Positions 36,255 through 44,433 of a stretch of DNA of 64,000 nucleotides are shown here, piece by piece (the stretch's first letter is position 1; the number at the start of each line of letters is the position of its first letter). Below the pieces are notes generated by a model. That model had not been told where the DNA came from. It made no database searches and saw nothing but the letters and a program-made list of their open reading frames with translations. Made by a program: the position numbers and the translations under genes. Source of the DNA: Shinella lacus (GTDB lineage: Bacteria; Pseudomonadota; Alphaproteobacteria; Rhizobiales; Rhizobiaceae); the NCBI RefSeq assembly GCF_010994755.1, contig NZ_WHSB02000006.1, forward strand, positions 186,001 through 250,000, read 5' to 3'.

Positions 36255-36583
36255 TGATCCATTCTCCTCAGCAAATTTTCGAGATCGTCGAAGCGCGTTT
36301 CCCAGAACCGGGCCATCTGGCTGGTCCAGTCGATAAGCGGCGCGAGCGCGCCGAGCTGGGCGCTGTAATGCGTCTGCCGTCCCTCGTGCCGGTCGCGCAC
36401 GAGGCCTGCCTGCTTGAGGAGGTTCAGATGTTTGGAGACGACCGGCTGCGAGACGCCCGCCTTGGCCGTCAGCGCTCCCACCGTCTTCTCGCCTTCGCGG
36501 CACAGCCGCTCGAAGAGCGCGCGCCGGGTGGGGTCCGCCAGCGTGCGGAACAGCATGTCATGCGCTTCGGCCACTTGATCCAT
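36251..36583 (-). CDS. ArsR-family winged-helix repressor
   Basis: A 110-residue ArsR/SmtB-type DNA-binding protein: LFRTLADPTRRALFERLCREG (start of the winged helix), SQPVVSKHLNLLKQAGLVRDR (recognition helix region, about residues 44-64) and GRQTHYS wing. It has no CxC-type metal site, so it belongs to the non-metal branch typically paired with SRPBCC genes. A near-perfect palindrome sits between the -35 and -10 boxes of its own promoter, so it is likely autoregulated. First gene of the four-gene unit. Confidence 0.93.
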   Translation of the reverse strand: MDQVAEAHDMLFRTLADPTRRALFERLCREGEKTVGALTAKAGVSQPVVSKHLNLLKQAGLVRDRHEGRQTHYSAQLGALAPLIDWTSQMARFWETRFDDLENLLRRMDQ

Positions 36584-36603
36584 ACCTCAATGACTATGAA
36601 TAA

Positions 36604-36633
36604 CGTATAGCTGTACGGCTATGGATTTGTCAA
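36604..36633 (-). promoter_or_regulatory. Promoter with embedded operator for the ArsR operon
   Basis: On the minus strand TTGACA (36633-36628), 18 bases, then TATACG (36609-36604). Within the spacer and running to the -10 is a 16-base palindrome (36607-36622, plus strand ATAGCTGTACGGCTAT) with only one mismatched pair. The -10 box is about 20 bases before the start codon. The layout is that of an autorepressed ArsR promoter. Confidence 0.75.
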
Positions 36634-36689
36634 GTCGAACGTTCTGGATCGGTGAAGGCGAGGATTTCATATACCTTTGTGACTATGTA

Positions 36690-37613
36690 TCACCCGGCTG
36701 GCAATGGCACGAATTCCTCTTCGTCGCCGGGCACGATGTCGAAGCGGCCGGTGCGCCATTCCTCCTTGGCCTGCTCGATGCGCTCCTTGGAGGAGGAAAC
36801 GAAGTTCCACCAGATGTAGCGCTTGGAGCCGAGCGCGGCCCCGCCGAACAGCATGATATGACAGCCTTGCGGCCCCGCCTTCAACGTAATCGCGTCGCCC
36901 GCACGGAAGACGAGCAGCCGGTCCGCCTCGAACACATCGCCCGCCACGTCCAGCGTGCCGGAGAGCACATAGACCGCGCGCTCCTCCCACTCTGCCGCGA
37001 GCGGTGCCGCAGCACCGGGCGCAAGCGTCAGGTCGACATAGAGCGTGTCCGTCGGCACATCGACGGGCGAGGTATGGCCTTCATAGCGGCCGATGATGGT
37101 GCGCCCAGCTATGCCGTCGGCCGAAAACGAGGGAAGCTCGGCTTTCGTGGTGTGGGCGAAGACCGGCGCCATCTCCTCGTGGCTATCGGGCAGGGCGAGC
37201 CAGGTCTGGAGGCCGGAAATCGACATGGGCCTGCCGCGCAGGTTTTCCGGCGAGCGCTCGGAATGCACGATGCCGCGCCCCGCCGTCATCAGGTTCACGT
37301 CGCCCGGTGCAATCACCATTTCGGTGCCGATGCTGTCGCGGTGCTTGATCTCGCCGTCGAAGAGATAGGTGACGGTGGAAAGCCCGATATGCGGGTGCGG
37401 CTTGACGTCGATCGCGTCGCCCGCCCGCAACAGCGCCGGCCCCATGCGGTCGAAGAAGATGAACGGCCCGACGAGCCGGCGTTTGGCCGTCGGCAGCGCG
37501 CGCCGTACCGCAAGTCCGCCGATATCGCTGGTGCGCGGAATGATCAGATGCTCCAGCGCATCGCACGCCGCCGCGTCACCCGCCTCCGGGTCCTTGCCGG
37601 GAAAGAAGCTCAT
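36690..37613 (-). CDS. Pirin family protein
   Basis: A 307-residue bicupin of the pirin family. The N-terminal cupin holds the metal ligands in PHPHIGLSTVTYLFDG (about residues 72-87) and in GRGIVHSE (about 112-119). A pirin C-terminal domain follows (about 170-290) with SGTLDVAGDVFEADRLLVF. Some pirins are iron-dependent quercetin dioxygenases; many have unknown substrates. The ATG at 37613 has an AGGAGG site five bases upstream, and a GTG directly before it is less likely. It runs in the same direction as the ArsR unit but is separated from it by that unit's promoter. Confidence 0.93.
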   Translation of the reverse strand: MSFFPGKDPEAGDAAACDALEHLIIPRTSDIGGLAVRRALPTAKRRLVGPFIFFDRMGPALLRAGDAIDVKPHPHIGLSTVTYLFDGEIKHRDSIGTEMVIAPGDVNLMTAGRGIVHSERSPENLRGRPMSISGLQTWLALPDSHEEMAPVFAHTTKAELPSFSADGIAGRTIIGRYEGHTSPVDVPTDTLYVDLTLAPGAAAPLAAEWEERAVYVLSGTLDVAGDVFEADRLLVFRAGDAITLKAGPQGCHIMLFGGAALGSKRYIWWNFVSSSKERIEQAKEEWRTGRFDIVPGDEEEFVPLPAG

Positions 37614-37767
37614 CACGCCCTCCTGTCATTGGTTCATGGGCGGATGTTAGCGGGCGGCGGGCGAGGCGGATAGCGCGATCCTGTTGACGCTGTGGTCAAG
37701 CTTTCAGCCCGTCTGGCTTTCGCAGCCCATTGCCCCATATTGAGGGCAGATACACAGGAACGGATGC

Positions 37768-38154
37768 ATGACGAAGGACGATCTCTCGGCGCTCTACCAC
37801 GGCTATATCGCCTGCCTGAATGGACAGGACTGGCCGAACCTCGGCAATTTCGTGCATGAGGACGCGCACTACAACGGCAAGCGCATCGGCCTGTCTGGCT
37901 ACTGCACGATGCTGGAAGGCGATTTTCGGGCGATCCCCGATCTTCGTTTCACTATCGATTTCCTGATGGCGGACCCGCCGCGCATCGCCAGCCGGCTGGT
38001 GTTTGATTGCACGCCGGTCGGCGAACTCTTCGGCCTCCCCGTCAACGGCAGGAAGGTCGCGTTCAGCGAAAACGTTTTCTACGAATTTCAGGATGGGCGC
38101 ATCCGCAATGTCTGGTCGATCATCGACAAGGCCGCGATCGCAGACCAGCTATAG
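37768..38154 (+). CDS. SnoaL-like / NTF2-fold protein
   Basis: A 128-residue single-domain protein of the SnoaL-like polyketide cyclase / ester cyclase group: VHEDAHYNGKRIGLSGY, DFRAIPDLRFTIDFLMAD, and GRKVAFSENVFYEFQDGRI. The fold forms a small ligand pocket; the reaction is unknown. The gene runs opposite to its neighbours and stops two bases before the xseB stop (convergent). It is part of the accessory group between xseB and dxs. Confidence 0.85.
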   Translation: MTKDDLSALYHGYIACLNGQDWPNLGNFVHEDAHYNGKRIGLSGYCTMLEGDFRAIPDLRFTIDFLMADPPRIASRLVFDCTPVGELFGLPVNGRKVAFSENVFYEFQDGRIRNVWSIIDKAAIADQL

Positions 38155-38156
38155 GC

Positions 38157-38420
38157 TCACGCCCCGTCGAGCGGCACCGTGCCCTGCGGTTTGCCGGCGC
38201 GGTCGAGGCGGATCTTTTCGATGCGGTTTTCGGCGGCCGAAAGCAGCGTCTCGCAATGTTTCTTCAGCGCTTCGCCACGCTCGTAGATCTCGATGGAACG
38301 GTCAAGCGGCACGTCGCCGCGCTCCAGCGCCGCAACGATCTTTTCCAGCTCCTCGACGGCCTGTTCAAAAGTGAGGGCGGAGACATCCGGGGCGGCGGCG
38401 GCAGGGGCGGCGTTGGTCAT
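38157..38420 (-). CDS. xseB: Exodeoxyribonuclease VII small subunit
   Basis: An 87-residue protein with the XseB core: [41 protein letters not shown]. It joins XseA to form exonuclease VII, which degrades single-stranded DNA into short oligonucleotides. It starts two bases after the stop of the HDAC-family gene, so the two are cotranscribed. In rhizobia dxs normally follows closely; here about 3.4 kb intervenes. Confidence 0.96.
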   Translation of the reverse strand: MTNAAPAAAAPDVSALTFEQAVEELEKIVAALERGDVPLDRSIEIYERGEALKKHCETLLSAAENRIEKIRLDRAGKPQGTVPLDGA

Positions 38421-38422
38421 GA

Positions 38423-39349
38423 TCAGCCTCTCATCAGGCGGTAGATATGGGTGGCGGCGGATTCGGCGAGGCCTTCGAGGTCGTAGCCGCCTTCCAGCAG
38501 GCTGACCACCCGGTTGTTTGCCGATTTTTCGGAAAGTTCCATGATCTTCGCCGTCGCCCAGTCGAAATCGTCGGCGACGAGGTTGATCTGCGCCAGCGGA
38601 TCGCGGTGATGGGCGTCGAAGCCAGCGGAAATGATGATCACGTCCGGCCGGAAATCGGCGACACGCGGCAGCACGCGCGACCGAAATGCCTCGCGAAAAT
38701 GATCGCTGCCGTCATTGGCCGAAAGCGGCGCGTTGACGATGTTGCCCGCCCCCGTCTCGTCCTTCGCCCCGCTGCCGGGATAAAGCGGCATCTGGTGCGT
38801 CGAGCAGAACAGCACGGAGGGGTCGTCGAAGAAGATATCCTGCGTACCGTTGCCGTGGTGCACGTCCCAGTCGACGATGGCGACGCGCTCCGCACCATAA
38901 GCCCTTTGCGCATGGCGGGCGGCAATCGCGGCATTGTTGAAGAAGCAGAAGCCCATCGCCTTGTTGCGCTCGGCATGGTGGCCGGGCGGGCGCGCCGCCA
39001 CGAAGGCATTGTCCGCCTTGCCGGAAAAGACCGCGTCGATCGCCCCGATCGCCCCGCCGATGCCGGTCAGCGCGGCCTGGAGGCTCGCCGGGCTCGCATA
39101 GGTATCCGCCTCGACCTGGTTGATGCCCTCTTCGGGCATCTCGTCCATGACGGCGCGCAGGTGGCTTTCGGGATGGGCGAGCAGTACGAAATCCTCGTTC
39201 GCCTGCGGCGCCTTTTCGCGCACGAGCGGCGAGAAGCGCTCGTGTTCCAGCGCGAGGTTGATCGCCCGGATACGGTCCGACCGCTCCGGATGGCCCTCAG
39301 GCGTGTGGTGCTCGAGGAAGATCGGGTTCTCGAAGAGAAACGTCGTCAT
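38423..39349 (-). CDS. Histone-deacetylase-family amidohydrolase (acetoin-utilisation AcuC-like)
   Basis: A 308-residue zinc-dependent deacetylase-fold protein. Visible are [16 protein letters not shown] at the N-terminus, [21 protein letters not shown] (about residues 119-138, with the active HH pair), [15 protein letters not shown] (about 158-172, with zinc ligands Asp and His) and [16 protein letters not shown] (about 243-258, third ligand Asp). Bacterial members remove acetyl groups from small amines or lysine; the substrate here is unknown. It is coupled to xseB. Confidence 0.94.
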   Translation of the reverse strand: MTTFLFENPIFLEHHTPEGHPERSDRIRAINLALEHERFSPLVREKAPQANEDFVLLAHPESHLRAVMDEMPEEGINQVEADTYASPASLQAALTGIGGAIGAIDAVFSGKADNAFVAARPPGHHAERNKAMGFCFFNNAAIAARHAQRAYGAERVAIVDWDVHHGNGTQDIFFDDPSVLFCSTHQMPLYPGSGAKDETGAGNIVNAPLSANDGSDHFREAFRSRVLPRVADFRPDVIIISAGFDAHHRDPLAQINLVADDFDWATAKIMELSEKSANNRVVSLLEGGYDLEGLAESAATHIYRLMRG

Positions 39350-39419
39350 GGCCGGAAGCTACCTATTGCGGTTGGCGAGGTCCACGGGAAATGGGCCAGT
39401 GTCCACGCCTTTTCAACCG

Positions 39420-40373
39420 TCACGGCGCAAGGAGCAGTTTTCCGACGCGCAACGGGTCGTCCTGACGGGCTAGCGCCGCTTGTAGGTCCGAGAGCGCAAA
39501 GACGCTATCGACGGCGGAGCCGAGATGGCCGGCGCGGATGCCCGCAAAACTGCGCGCGAACGCGTCCTCGATCGCCGCGCGCGGCGCGGAATGCACCCAG
39601 TTGCGCAGCCAGAGGAAGGAGAAGGCCACCGCGTCGCGCCGTGCGGCCACCAGCATCGGATCGAGCTGCGCCCCGCTCAGCGCACCATATTGCACGAAGG
39701 CGCCGCCGCGCCGGATATGGCGGAACAGCCCATTGCCCGGCTCGCCGCCAACCGCATCGAGCACCGCATCAAGCGGCGGCAGCGGCGCCTGCGCGACGAT
39801 CTCGCCGGAAAAGCTTTCCGCCAGTCGCTGCGCCGTCGCTAGGCTGCGCACAAGGGCGACCGGCTGGAAACCCGATTCCGCGAGCAGCACCAGCAGCATT
39901 TTTCCAATGGCGGAGGCCGCCGCGGTCACGCCCACGCGCTGGCCCGTTGTATTGCCGAAATGCATGCGGACCGCATCGACCAGCCGAAACGCCGTCAGCG
40001 GGTTCACATAAGCCATCGCGGCCTGATCATCGGAAAGATCATCCGGCACCACAAAACACCGTTCCGCCGGGCGGATAAGATATCGCTGCCAAAGCCCGCT
40101 CGCCCCGATCGGCAGTACGCGCTGGCCGAGGGAGAAGCCCGCCACGCCCTCGCCAAGACGCAAGATTTCCCCAACCCCCTCGAAGCCGGGCACGAAGGGC
40201 AGGGTGGTGCGGCTGCGGTAGGCGCCGGTGATGGGGATGAGGTCGGAGGGGTTGATGGCGGCGCGCAGGATGCGGATTTCCACTTCGCCCGGGCCGGGAG
40301 GGACGCGCTCGGCCTCTTCCAGGGCGATCACTTGCCGGGGATCGCCGAACGCTCTAACAACGGCACGAAGCAT
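39420..40373 (-). CDS. Zinc-free medium-chain dehydrogenase (quinone-oxidoreductase-like)
   Basis: A 317-residue MDR-superfamily protein. It has the GroES-like N-terminal domain (GPGEVEIRILRAAINPSDLI, PFVPGFEGVGEI) and a Rossmann domain (QRVGVTAAASAIGKMLLVLL, where the usual AAxGxxG loop is slightly altered). The zinc-binding residues of alcohol dehydrogenases are absent. This places it with quinone/enoyl reductases that use NADPH; the substrate is unknown. The ATG at 40373 gives the conserved N-terminus MLRAVVRAFGDP. Its start lies only 21 bases from the divergent thioesterase start. Confidence 0.9.
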   Translation of the reverse strand: MLRAVVRAFGDPRQVIALEEAERVPPGPGEVEIRILRAAINPSDLIPITGAYRSRTTLPFVPGFEGVGEILRLGEGVAGFSLGQRVLPIGASGLWQRYLIRPAERCFVVPDDLSDDQAAMAYVNPLTAFRLVDAVRMHFGNTTGQRVGVTAAASAIGKMLLVLLAESGFQPVALVRSLATAQRLAESFSGEIVAQAPLPPLDAVLDAVGGEPGNGLFRHIRRGGAFVQYGALSGAQLDPMLVAARRDAVAFSFLWLRNWVHSAPRAAIEDAFARSFAGIRAGHLGSAVDSVFALSDLQAALARQDDPLRVGKLLLAP

Positions 40374-40394
40374 GGTTTTATCCCGGGGGTCGAC

Positions 40395-40796
40395 GTGGAA
40401 CAGACGGCAGACATCACGGTGAGCGAGGTCCGCATACCCTTTCGCGATATAGACATGCACGGCCATATGCACAATGCCGCCTATTACGCCCATGCCGAGG
40501 CGGCCGTCGCGGGCCTTTGGCGTCATAGGCCCGAGGGGCGGGACGATCCGGTCTATTTCGTGCGCAAATCCGGCTGCGCCTTCCATCGCGGCCTGCGGCT
40601 GGATGATCTGGCCCGCTTCAAGGTGTCGGTCACGCGCATCGGCGCCACCTCGCTCAGCTTCGCCGTCGCGATCTCGTCCGAAGGTGCAGCGGTGGCCGAT
40701 CTTGAAATCGTCTGGGTGGCGGTCGATCCCTCGACGCGCCAGCCCGTCAACGTGCCGCAGCCGGTGCGCGACTGGCTGAAATCATTCCTCGCCTGA
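40395..40796 (+). CDS. Hotdog-fold acyl-CoA thioesterase (4HBT-like)
   Basis: A 133-residue single hotdog domain: VRIPFRDIDMHGHMHNAAYYAHAE (given here as the segment of residues 11-34) contains the catalytic Asp and the following HMHN of the 4-hydroxybenzoyl-CoA thioesterase branch. YFVRKSGCAFHRGLRLDD and VTRIGATSLSF follow. It would hydrolyse an acyl-CoA thioester in the cytoplasm. No ATG lies in front of the domain; GTG at 40395 with a GGGGG ribosome site is the best start. It is convergent with the GFA gene, their ends overlapping by 15 bases. Confidence 0.82.
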   Translation: MEQTADITVSEVRIPFRDIDMHGHMHNAAYYAHAEAAVAGLWRHRPEGRDDPVYFVRKSGCAFHRGLRLDDLARFKVSVTRIGATSLSFAVAISSEGAAVADLEIVWVAVDPSTRQPVNVPQPVRDWLKSFLA

Positions 40797-41165
40797 CGCC
40801 GTCTCCACCTGCAACCAGACCGGCCGGCAATCCTCGAAGGAATGGTACTGGGGCTGAAGCGCCGGATCGGACGGATCGTCGAAACCGCCGATGAGCAGTG
40901 CCACGATCGGTTCGTCGTCGATCGCGCCGATGGAGCTGCCGCAAGCCGGGCAGAAGGCGCGGCTGGAATAGTCCGAGGAGCGCCAGGTCGCGGGTTTTGC
41001 GCCCGCCCAGGCGAGGCGTTCGGCGGGAAACTCCACCCAGGCAGCGGTCGGCGCGCCGGTATGCTGTTGGCAGAAGCGGCAGGAGCAGGTATGCGGCTTC
41101 TCCGCCGGTCCCGTCGCCGCAAAACGGATGGCACCGCACAAGCAGCCGCCGGAATAGATCTTCAT
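40782..41165 (-). CDS. GFA-family (glutathione-dependent formaldehyde-activating enzyme-like) zinc protein
   Basis: A 127-residue zinc protein: GGCLCGAIRF at residues 6-15, TCSCRFCQQHTGAP at about 26-39, and FCPACGS at about 71-77 give the Cys set of the GFA fold. The family name comes from formaldehyde activation, but most members have unknown substrates. The ATG has a GAGGGTGAG ribosome site. It lies 24 bases after the thiolase stop region on the same strand, with a 17-base duplicated segment between, and could be the last gene of the biotin-linked operon. Confidence 0.92.
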   Translation of the reverse strand: MKIYSGGCLCGAIRFAATGPAEKPHTCSCRFCQQHTGAPTAAWVEFPAERLAWAGAKPATWRSSDYSSRAFCPACGSSIGAIDDEPIVALLIGGFDDPSDPALQPQYHSFEDCRPVWLQVETASGEE

Positions 41166-41170
41166 CTCAC

Positions 41171-41203
41171 CCTCACAGTTTTCGAACCCTCACAATTTTC
41201 GAA
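41171..41203. repeat. 17-base tandem duplication at the thiolase 3' end
   Basis: CCTCACAGTTTTCGAA (41171-41186) is repeated with one change as CCTCACAATTTTCGAA (41188-41203). The two copies are 17 bases apart. The second spans the thiolase stop codon, and the first lies next to the GFA ribosome site. Confidence 0.8.
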
Positions 41204-42371
41204 ACAGGGCCGCAATGCCCATGCCGCCGCCGATGCCCATCATGGCGACGCCCTCCGCCCCCGTCTCGACGCCCTGCATCTGCGCAAAAAGCCGCGTGAC
41301 GAGGATCGCCCCGGACGCGCCATAGGGATGGCCGAGCGCCAGCGCCCCCCCGTCACGGTTGGCGCGCGCGGGGTCGATGCCGAGCGCATCGAGGCTGGCG
41401 AGCACCTGCGAGGCAAAAGCTTCGTTGAATTCTACGAAGGGGATTCTTGTTGCATCGAGCCCCGCATTGCGCGCGGCGAGTTTTGCCATGGCGGGCACGG
41501 GGCCGAGGCCGAGCAGGTTCGGATCGACGCCGGCCACCGCGTTGTCGACCACTTCGAGCAAAGGCTCGAGCCCGAGCGCCTGCGCCGCCGCGAGCGAGGT
41601 GACCAGCACGACCGAGGCGCCGTCATTGACCGGGCAGGCATTGCCCGCGGTCACCGTGCCATCGGGCCGGAAGACGGGCTTCAGCGCCGCGAGTTTTTCC
41701 AGGGATGTGTTTTCCCGCGGGCATTCGTCGCGGGAAACCAGCCCGGCGGGCGTTTCCACCGGCACGATCTCGCCATCGAAGCGCCCCGCCTTCGCCGCCG
41801 CCACCGCGCGAACATGGCTTTGAAGCGCGAAGGCATCCTGCCGCTCGCGGCTGATGCCGGCATGGGCGGCGACGTTTTCCGCGGCGATGCCCATGTCCGG
41901 ATCGCCGATCGAATCGGGCGCCATGCGGGCGCGGCGCACGGGCTGCGGCCCTCCGCCGGCTGTTGCAGGCGGGCGGAAACGTAGGTGGGCGCGGCTTGAG
42001 CTCTCGGTGCCGCCGGCGAGATAAAACCGTCCGGCGCCCGCCTGCACCAGTCGGGCGGCGAGCGCGATCGCCTCCAGCCCCGAGCCGCATTGCCGGTCCA
42101 CCGTCAGGCCGGGCACGGAGACGGGAAGCCCGGCCTCCAGCGCTGCGAGGCGCGCGAGATTGCCGGCGCTGTTGGCCGCATTGCCGAGGATCACGTCGTC
42201 CACCGCCGCGGGGGAAAGCCCGGTCTCGGCGAGGATGCGGCGGATCAGCGGGACGGCAAGGCTTGCCGGCTCGATTGCAGAAAGCGTGCCGTTGACGCGG
42301 CCGATCGGCGTGCGGAAGGCGGCCGCGATAACGGGGATGCGCGCGGGATCAGTAGAACCGTTCGAGCGCAT
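41190..42371 (-). CDS. Thiolase family protein lacking the C-terminal catalytic cysteine
   Basis: A 393-residue thiolase-fold protein. The nucleophile Cys is in VDRQCGSGLEA (about residue 96), FVEFNEAFASQ (about 311) and ALGHPYGASGAI (about 344-355, His base) are intact. The usual CIGGGMG near the C-terminus reads GIGGGMG, so the second catalytic Cys is Gly. Thiolases join or cleave acyl-CoA and acetyl-CoA; without this Cys the normal acid-base step would be impaired. Its start overlaps the acyl-CoA ligase by 23 bases. It is the last clear gene of the bioM-bioN-bioY-ligase-thiolase operon. The substrate is unknown. Confidence 0.92.
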   Translation of the reverse strand: MRSNGSTDPARIPVIAAAFRTPIGRVNGTLSAIEPASLAVPLIRRILAETGLSPAAVDDVILGNAANSAGNLARLAALEAGLPVSVPGLTVDRQCGSGLEAIALAARLVQAGAGRFYLAGGTESSSRAHLRFRPPATAGGGPQPVRRARMAPDSIGDPDMGIAAENVAAHAGISRERQDAFALQSHVRAVAAAKAGRFDGEIVPVETPAGLVSRDECPRENTSLEKLAALKPVFRPDGTVTAGNACPVNDGASVVLVTSLAAAQALGLEPLLEVVDNAVAGVDPNLLGLGPVPAMAKLAARNAGLDATRIPFVEFNEAFASQVLASLDALGIDPARANRDGGALALGHPYGASGAILVTRLFAQMQGVETGAEGVAMMGIGGGMGIAALFRKL

Positions 42372-43836
42372 CGCTGTCCTCCGCCACCCATTGCCGCACT
42401 GTCTTCGCCTCGACCTTGCCGGAGGGCGTCACCGGCATGGCGCGGCACAGCCAGACCCTGCGCGGCAGCTTGTAGCGCGGCAGCGTTTTTGCCAGCGCCG
42501 CCTTCAGTCTTTCCGGCGTAAGCTCCAGACCGTTCGGCTCGATGACCGCGACAAGCTCGCTGCCGAGATCCGCATGCTCGACGCCGAAGACATGGGCGGC
42601 GCGGATTTCGGCAAGGCTGAGCAAGGCGACTTCCACCTCCGAAGGGTAGATGTTGTTGCCGCCGGAGAGGATCATGCCGCCGGCGCGGCCGAGCAGATGC
42701 AACGTGCCGTCCGCCTCCAGGAATCCGAGGTCGCCGACGGTCGCCAGTGCGCCGAAGCGCGCGAGGCCCGCGCCGTCGCCCGCACCGAGATAGCCGGTCG
42801 CGACAAGCGGGCTCTCGACGAAGATCGTGCCGGTTTCGCCCGCGGCAAGCGCCTTGCCGTCCTTGTCCAGCACACAAAGCCGCACGCCGGGAAAAACCGT
42901 GCCGACGGCGGTGGAGGACGCGGGGTCGCCCGGCGTGGTGACCGTGACGAAGCCGAGTTCCGAGGCCCCGTAATATTCGCGCACGGCCGCGTTGGGGAAA
43001 TGCGCGGCGCAGAGCGCATGGTCGGTCGCGGTCAGTTTTGCACCGGCAACGGTGATGGCCGCGATGGTGTCGACGGGCGCACCCTCGCAGAGCCGGCGCA
43101 GCATGGTCGGCACCAGCACCAGGCGGCGGATATCCGCGTTGCGGATCGTCTCCAGCGCCTTTGCCGCATCGAAATGCCGGGCGGCATGGAAGGCGCCGCC
43201 GGCAAGCAGGGTCTCCGTCATCGCATAGAGCGCAAGGCCGTGGGCCAGCGGGCCGGGAGCATAGGTGCTGGTCGTGGCATCGAGGCCGAAGAAGGGCGCT
43301 CCCGTGGCAAGGCTGATGCGCCAGGAGCGGCGGTCGCGGATGATCGGCTTCGGATCGGCCGTCGTGCCGGAGGTGAAGACGATGAGGAAGGGATCCTCGT
43401 CGCGGCCTTCCGGTAGTGGCGGGGCGTCGGCGGCAGCGCTTTCGGCGAGGACGAGGGTCGCGCCGCTTCGCGGATTGTGGGCGAGAAGCTCCGCCCCTTC
43501 GGCGATGACGATCAGGTCGGGATCGAGCTTTTCGAGGAGCCGTCGGCGCACCGCTTCCGGCAGATGCGGATCGATCAGCGCGGCGCAGGTGTTTCCGGCC
43601 GTTGCGGCCGCGAAGGCGGCGGGGAAGAGCGCATGGTTGCCGGTGACGAGCGCGACCAGCCGGTTTTCCGGGCCGATGGCGCTTCGGCCCGATGGGGCGA
43701 GGCCCGCGAAGGCTGCGTGCAGGTGCCGTGCGGTGGCGACGAGCGTCGCGTAGGATAGAACCCGGTCCTCCAGGTGGAAGGCCGGGTTTTCCGGATGTTG
43801 CGCGGCGTGCCGTTCGGGGGCACCGGCCAGCGGCAT
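42349..43836 (-). CDS. Acyl-CoA ligase (class I adenylate-forming enzyme)
   Basis: A 495-residue AMP-binding enzyme that activates a carboxylic acid with ATP and joins it to CoA. The P-loop is IVFTSGTTADPKPII (about residues 151-165), YYGASELGFVTVT lies near 290, GDLGFLEADGTLHLLGR near 365-381, and the C-terminal lysine is in TPSGKVEAK near 475. The substrate cannot be read from sequence. It starts four bases after the bioY stop, so it is cotranscribed with the biotin transporter. A link to a biotin precursor such as pimelate is an inference from this context. Confidence 0.92.
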   Translation of the reverse strand: MPLAGAPERHAAQHPENPAFHLEDRVLSYATLVATARHLHAAFAGLAPSGRSAIGPENRLVALVTGNHALFPAAFAAATAGNTCAALIDPHLPEAVRRRLLEKLDPDLIVIAEGAELLAHNPRSGATLVLAESAAADAPPLPEGRDEDPFLIVFTSGTTADPKPIIRDRRSWRISLATGAPFFGLDATTSTYAPGPLAHGLALYAMTETLLAGGAFHAARHFDAAKALETIRNADIRRLVLVPTMLRRLCEGAPVDTIAAITVAGAKLTATDHALCAAHFPNAAVREYYGASELGFVTVTTPGDPASSTAVGTVFPGVRLCVLDKDGKALAAGETGTIFVESPLVATGYLGAGDGAGLARFGALATVGDLGFLEADGTLHLLGRAGGMILSGGNNIYPSEVEVALLSLAEIRAAHVFGVEHADLGSELVAVIEPNGLELTPERLKAALAKTLPRYKLPRRVWLCRAMPVTPSGKVEAKTVRQWVAEDSDALERFY

Positions 43837-43840
43837 CGGC

Positions 43841-44404
43841 TCAGGCGCGCTGCGGAAGCAGCGGATAACCGGCGAGCACCGCGCGGCCGGCGAGCATGGC
43901 GACGAAGGCCTTGATGAGATCGCCAGGCACGAAGACGAGGCCGGCGAGCGCCGTCTCGAAGAAGGCCTTGCCGCTCATATAGGCGAGCCACGGGACGCCG
44001 AAGAGATAGACGACCGCGATGCCGCCCACGACGGCGGCGGCCAGGAAGGCGAGGAACTGCGTGAGTTCGCCCTGCTCTTCCTTGACGAGGCGCTCGGCGA
44101 TCAGGCCGCAGACGAAGGCGCCGAAAACCCAGCCGACGAGGTAGCCGGCGGTGGGGCCGGCGAAGACGGCCAGGCCACCGCGACCGCCGGAGAGAACCGG
44201 CAGGCCGATCGCCACCAGCAGCAGCACGAGCAGCACCGCCGCCGCACCGCGCTTGGCGCCGAGAATGCAGCCGGCCAGCATGACGCCGAGCGACTGCGCG
44301 GTGATCGGCACCGGAATGAAGCCGAGCGTGATCGGCGGGAGCAGGCCCAGCACCACGATGATCGCGGCGAAGAGGGCGACGAGGACGATGTCTCTGGTGG
44401 TCAT
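43841..44404 (-). CDS. bioY: Biotin transporter substrate-binding subunit BioY
   Basis: A 187-residue integral membrane protein, the S component of the biotin ECF transporter. It has six hydrophobic segments, GFIPVPITAQSLGVMLAG near residues 29-46 (family signature), a GGRGGLAVFAGPTAGYLVGW segment near 73-92 and FVPGDLIKAFVA near the C-terminus. It binds biotin and works with BioM and BioN encoded directly upstream. 29 bases separate it from bioN. Normal length. Confidence 0.96.
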   Translation of the reverse strand: MTTRDIVLVALFAAIIVVLGLLPPITLGFIPVPITAQSLGVMLAGCILGAKRGAAAVLLVLLLVAIGLPVLSGGRGGLAVFAGPTAGYLVGWVFGAFVCGLIAERLVKEEQGELTQFLAFLAAAVVGGIAVVYLFGVPWLAYMSGKAFFETALAGLVFVPGDLIKAFVAMLAGRAVLAGYPLLPQRA

Positions 44405-44433
44405 GTCAGTTTTCCCGAATGGACATAAATGGG

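Noticed and set aside
36665-36690. Second ArsR-like operator (TATGTATC region) after the pirin gene
   Set aside because: Short AT-rich stretch with only weak symmetry; not comparable to the palindrome at 36607-36622.
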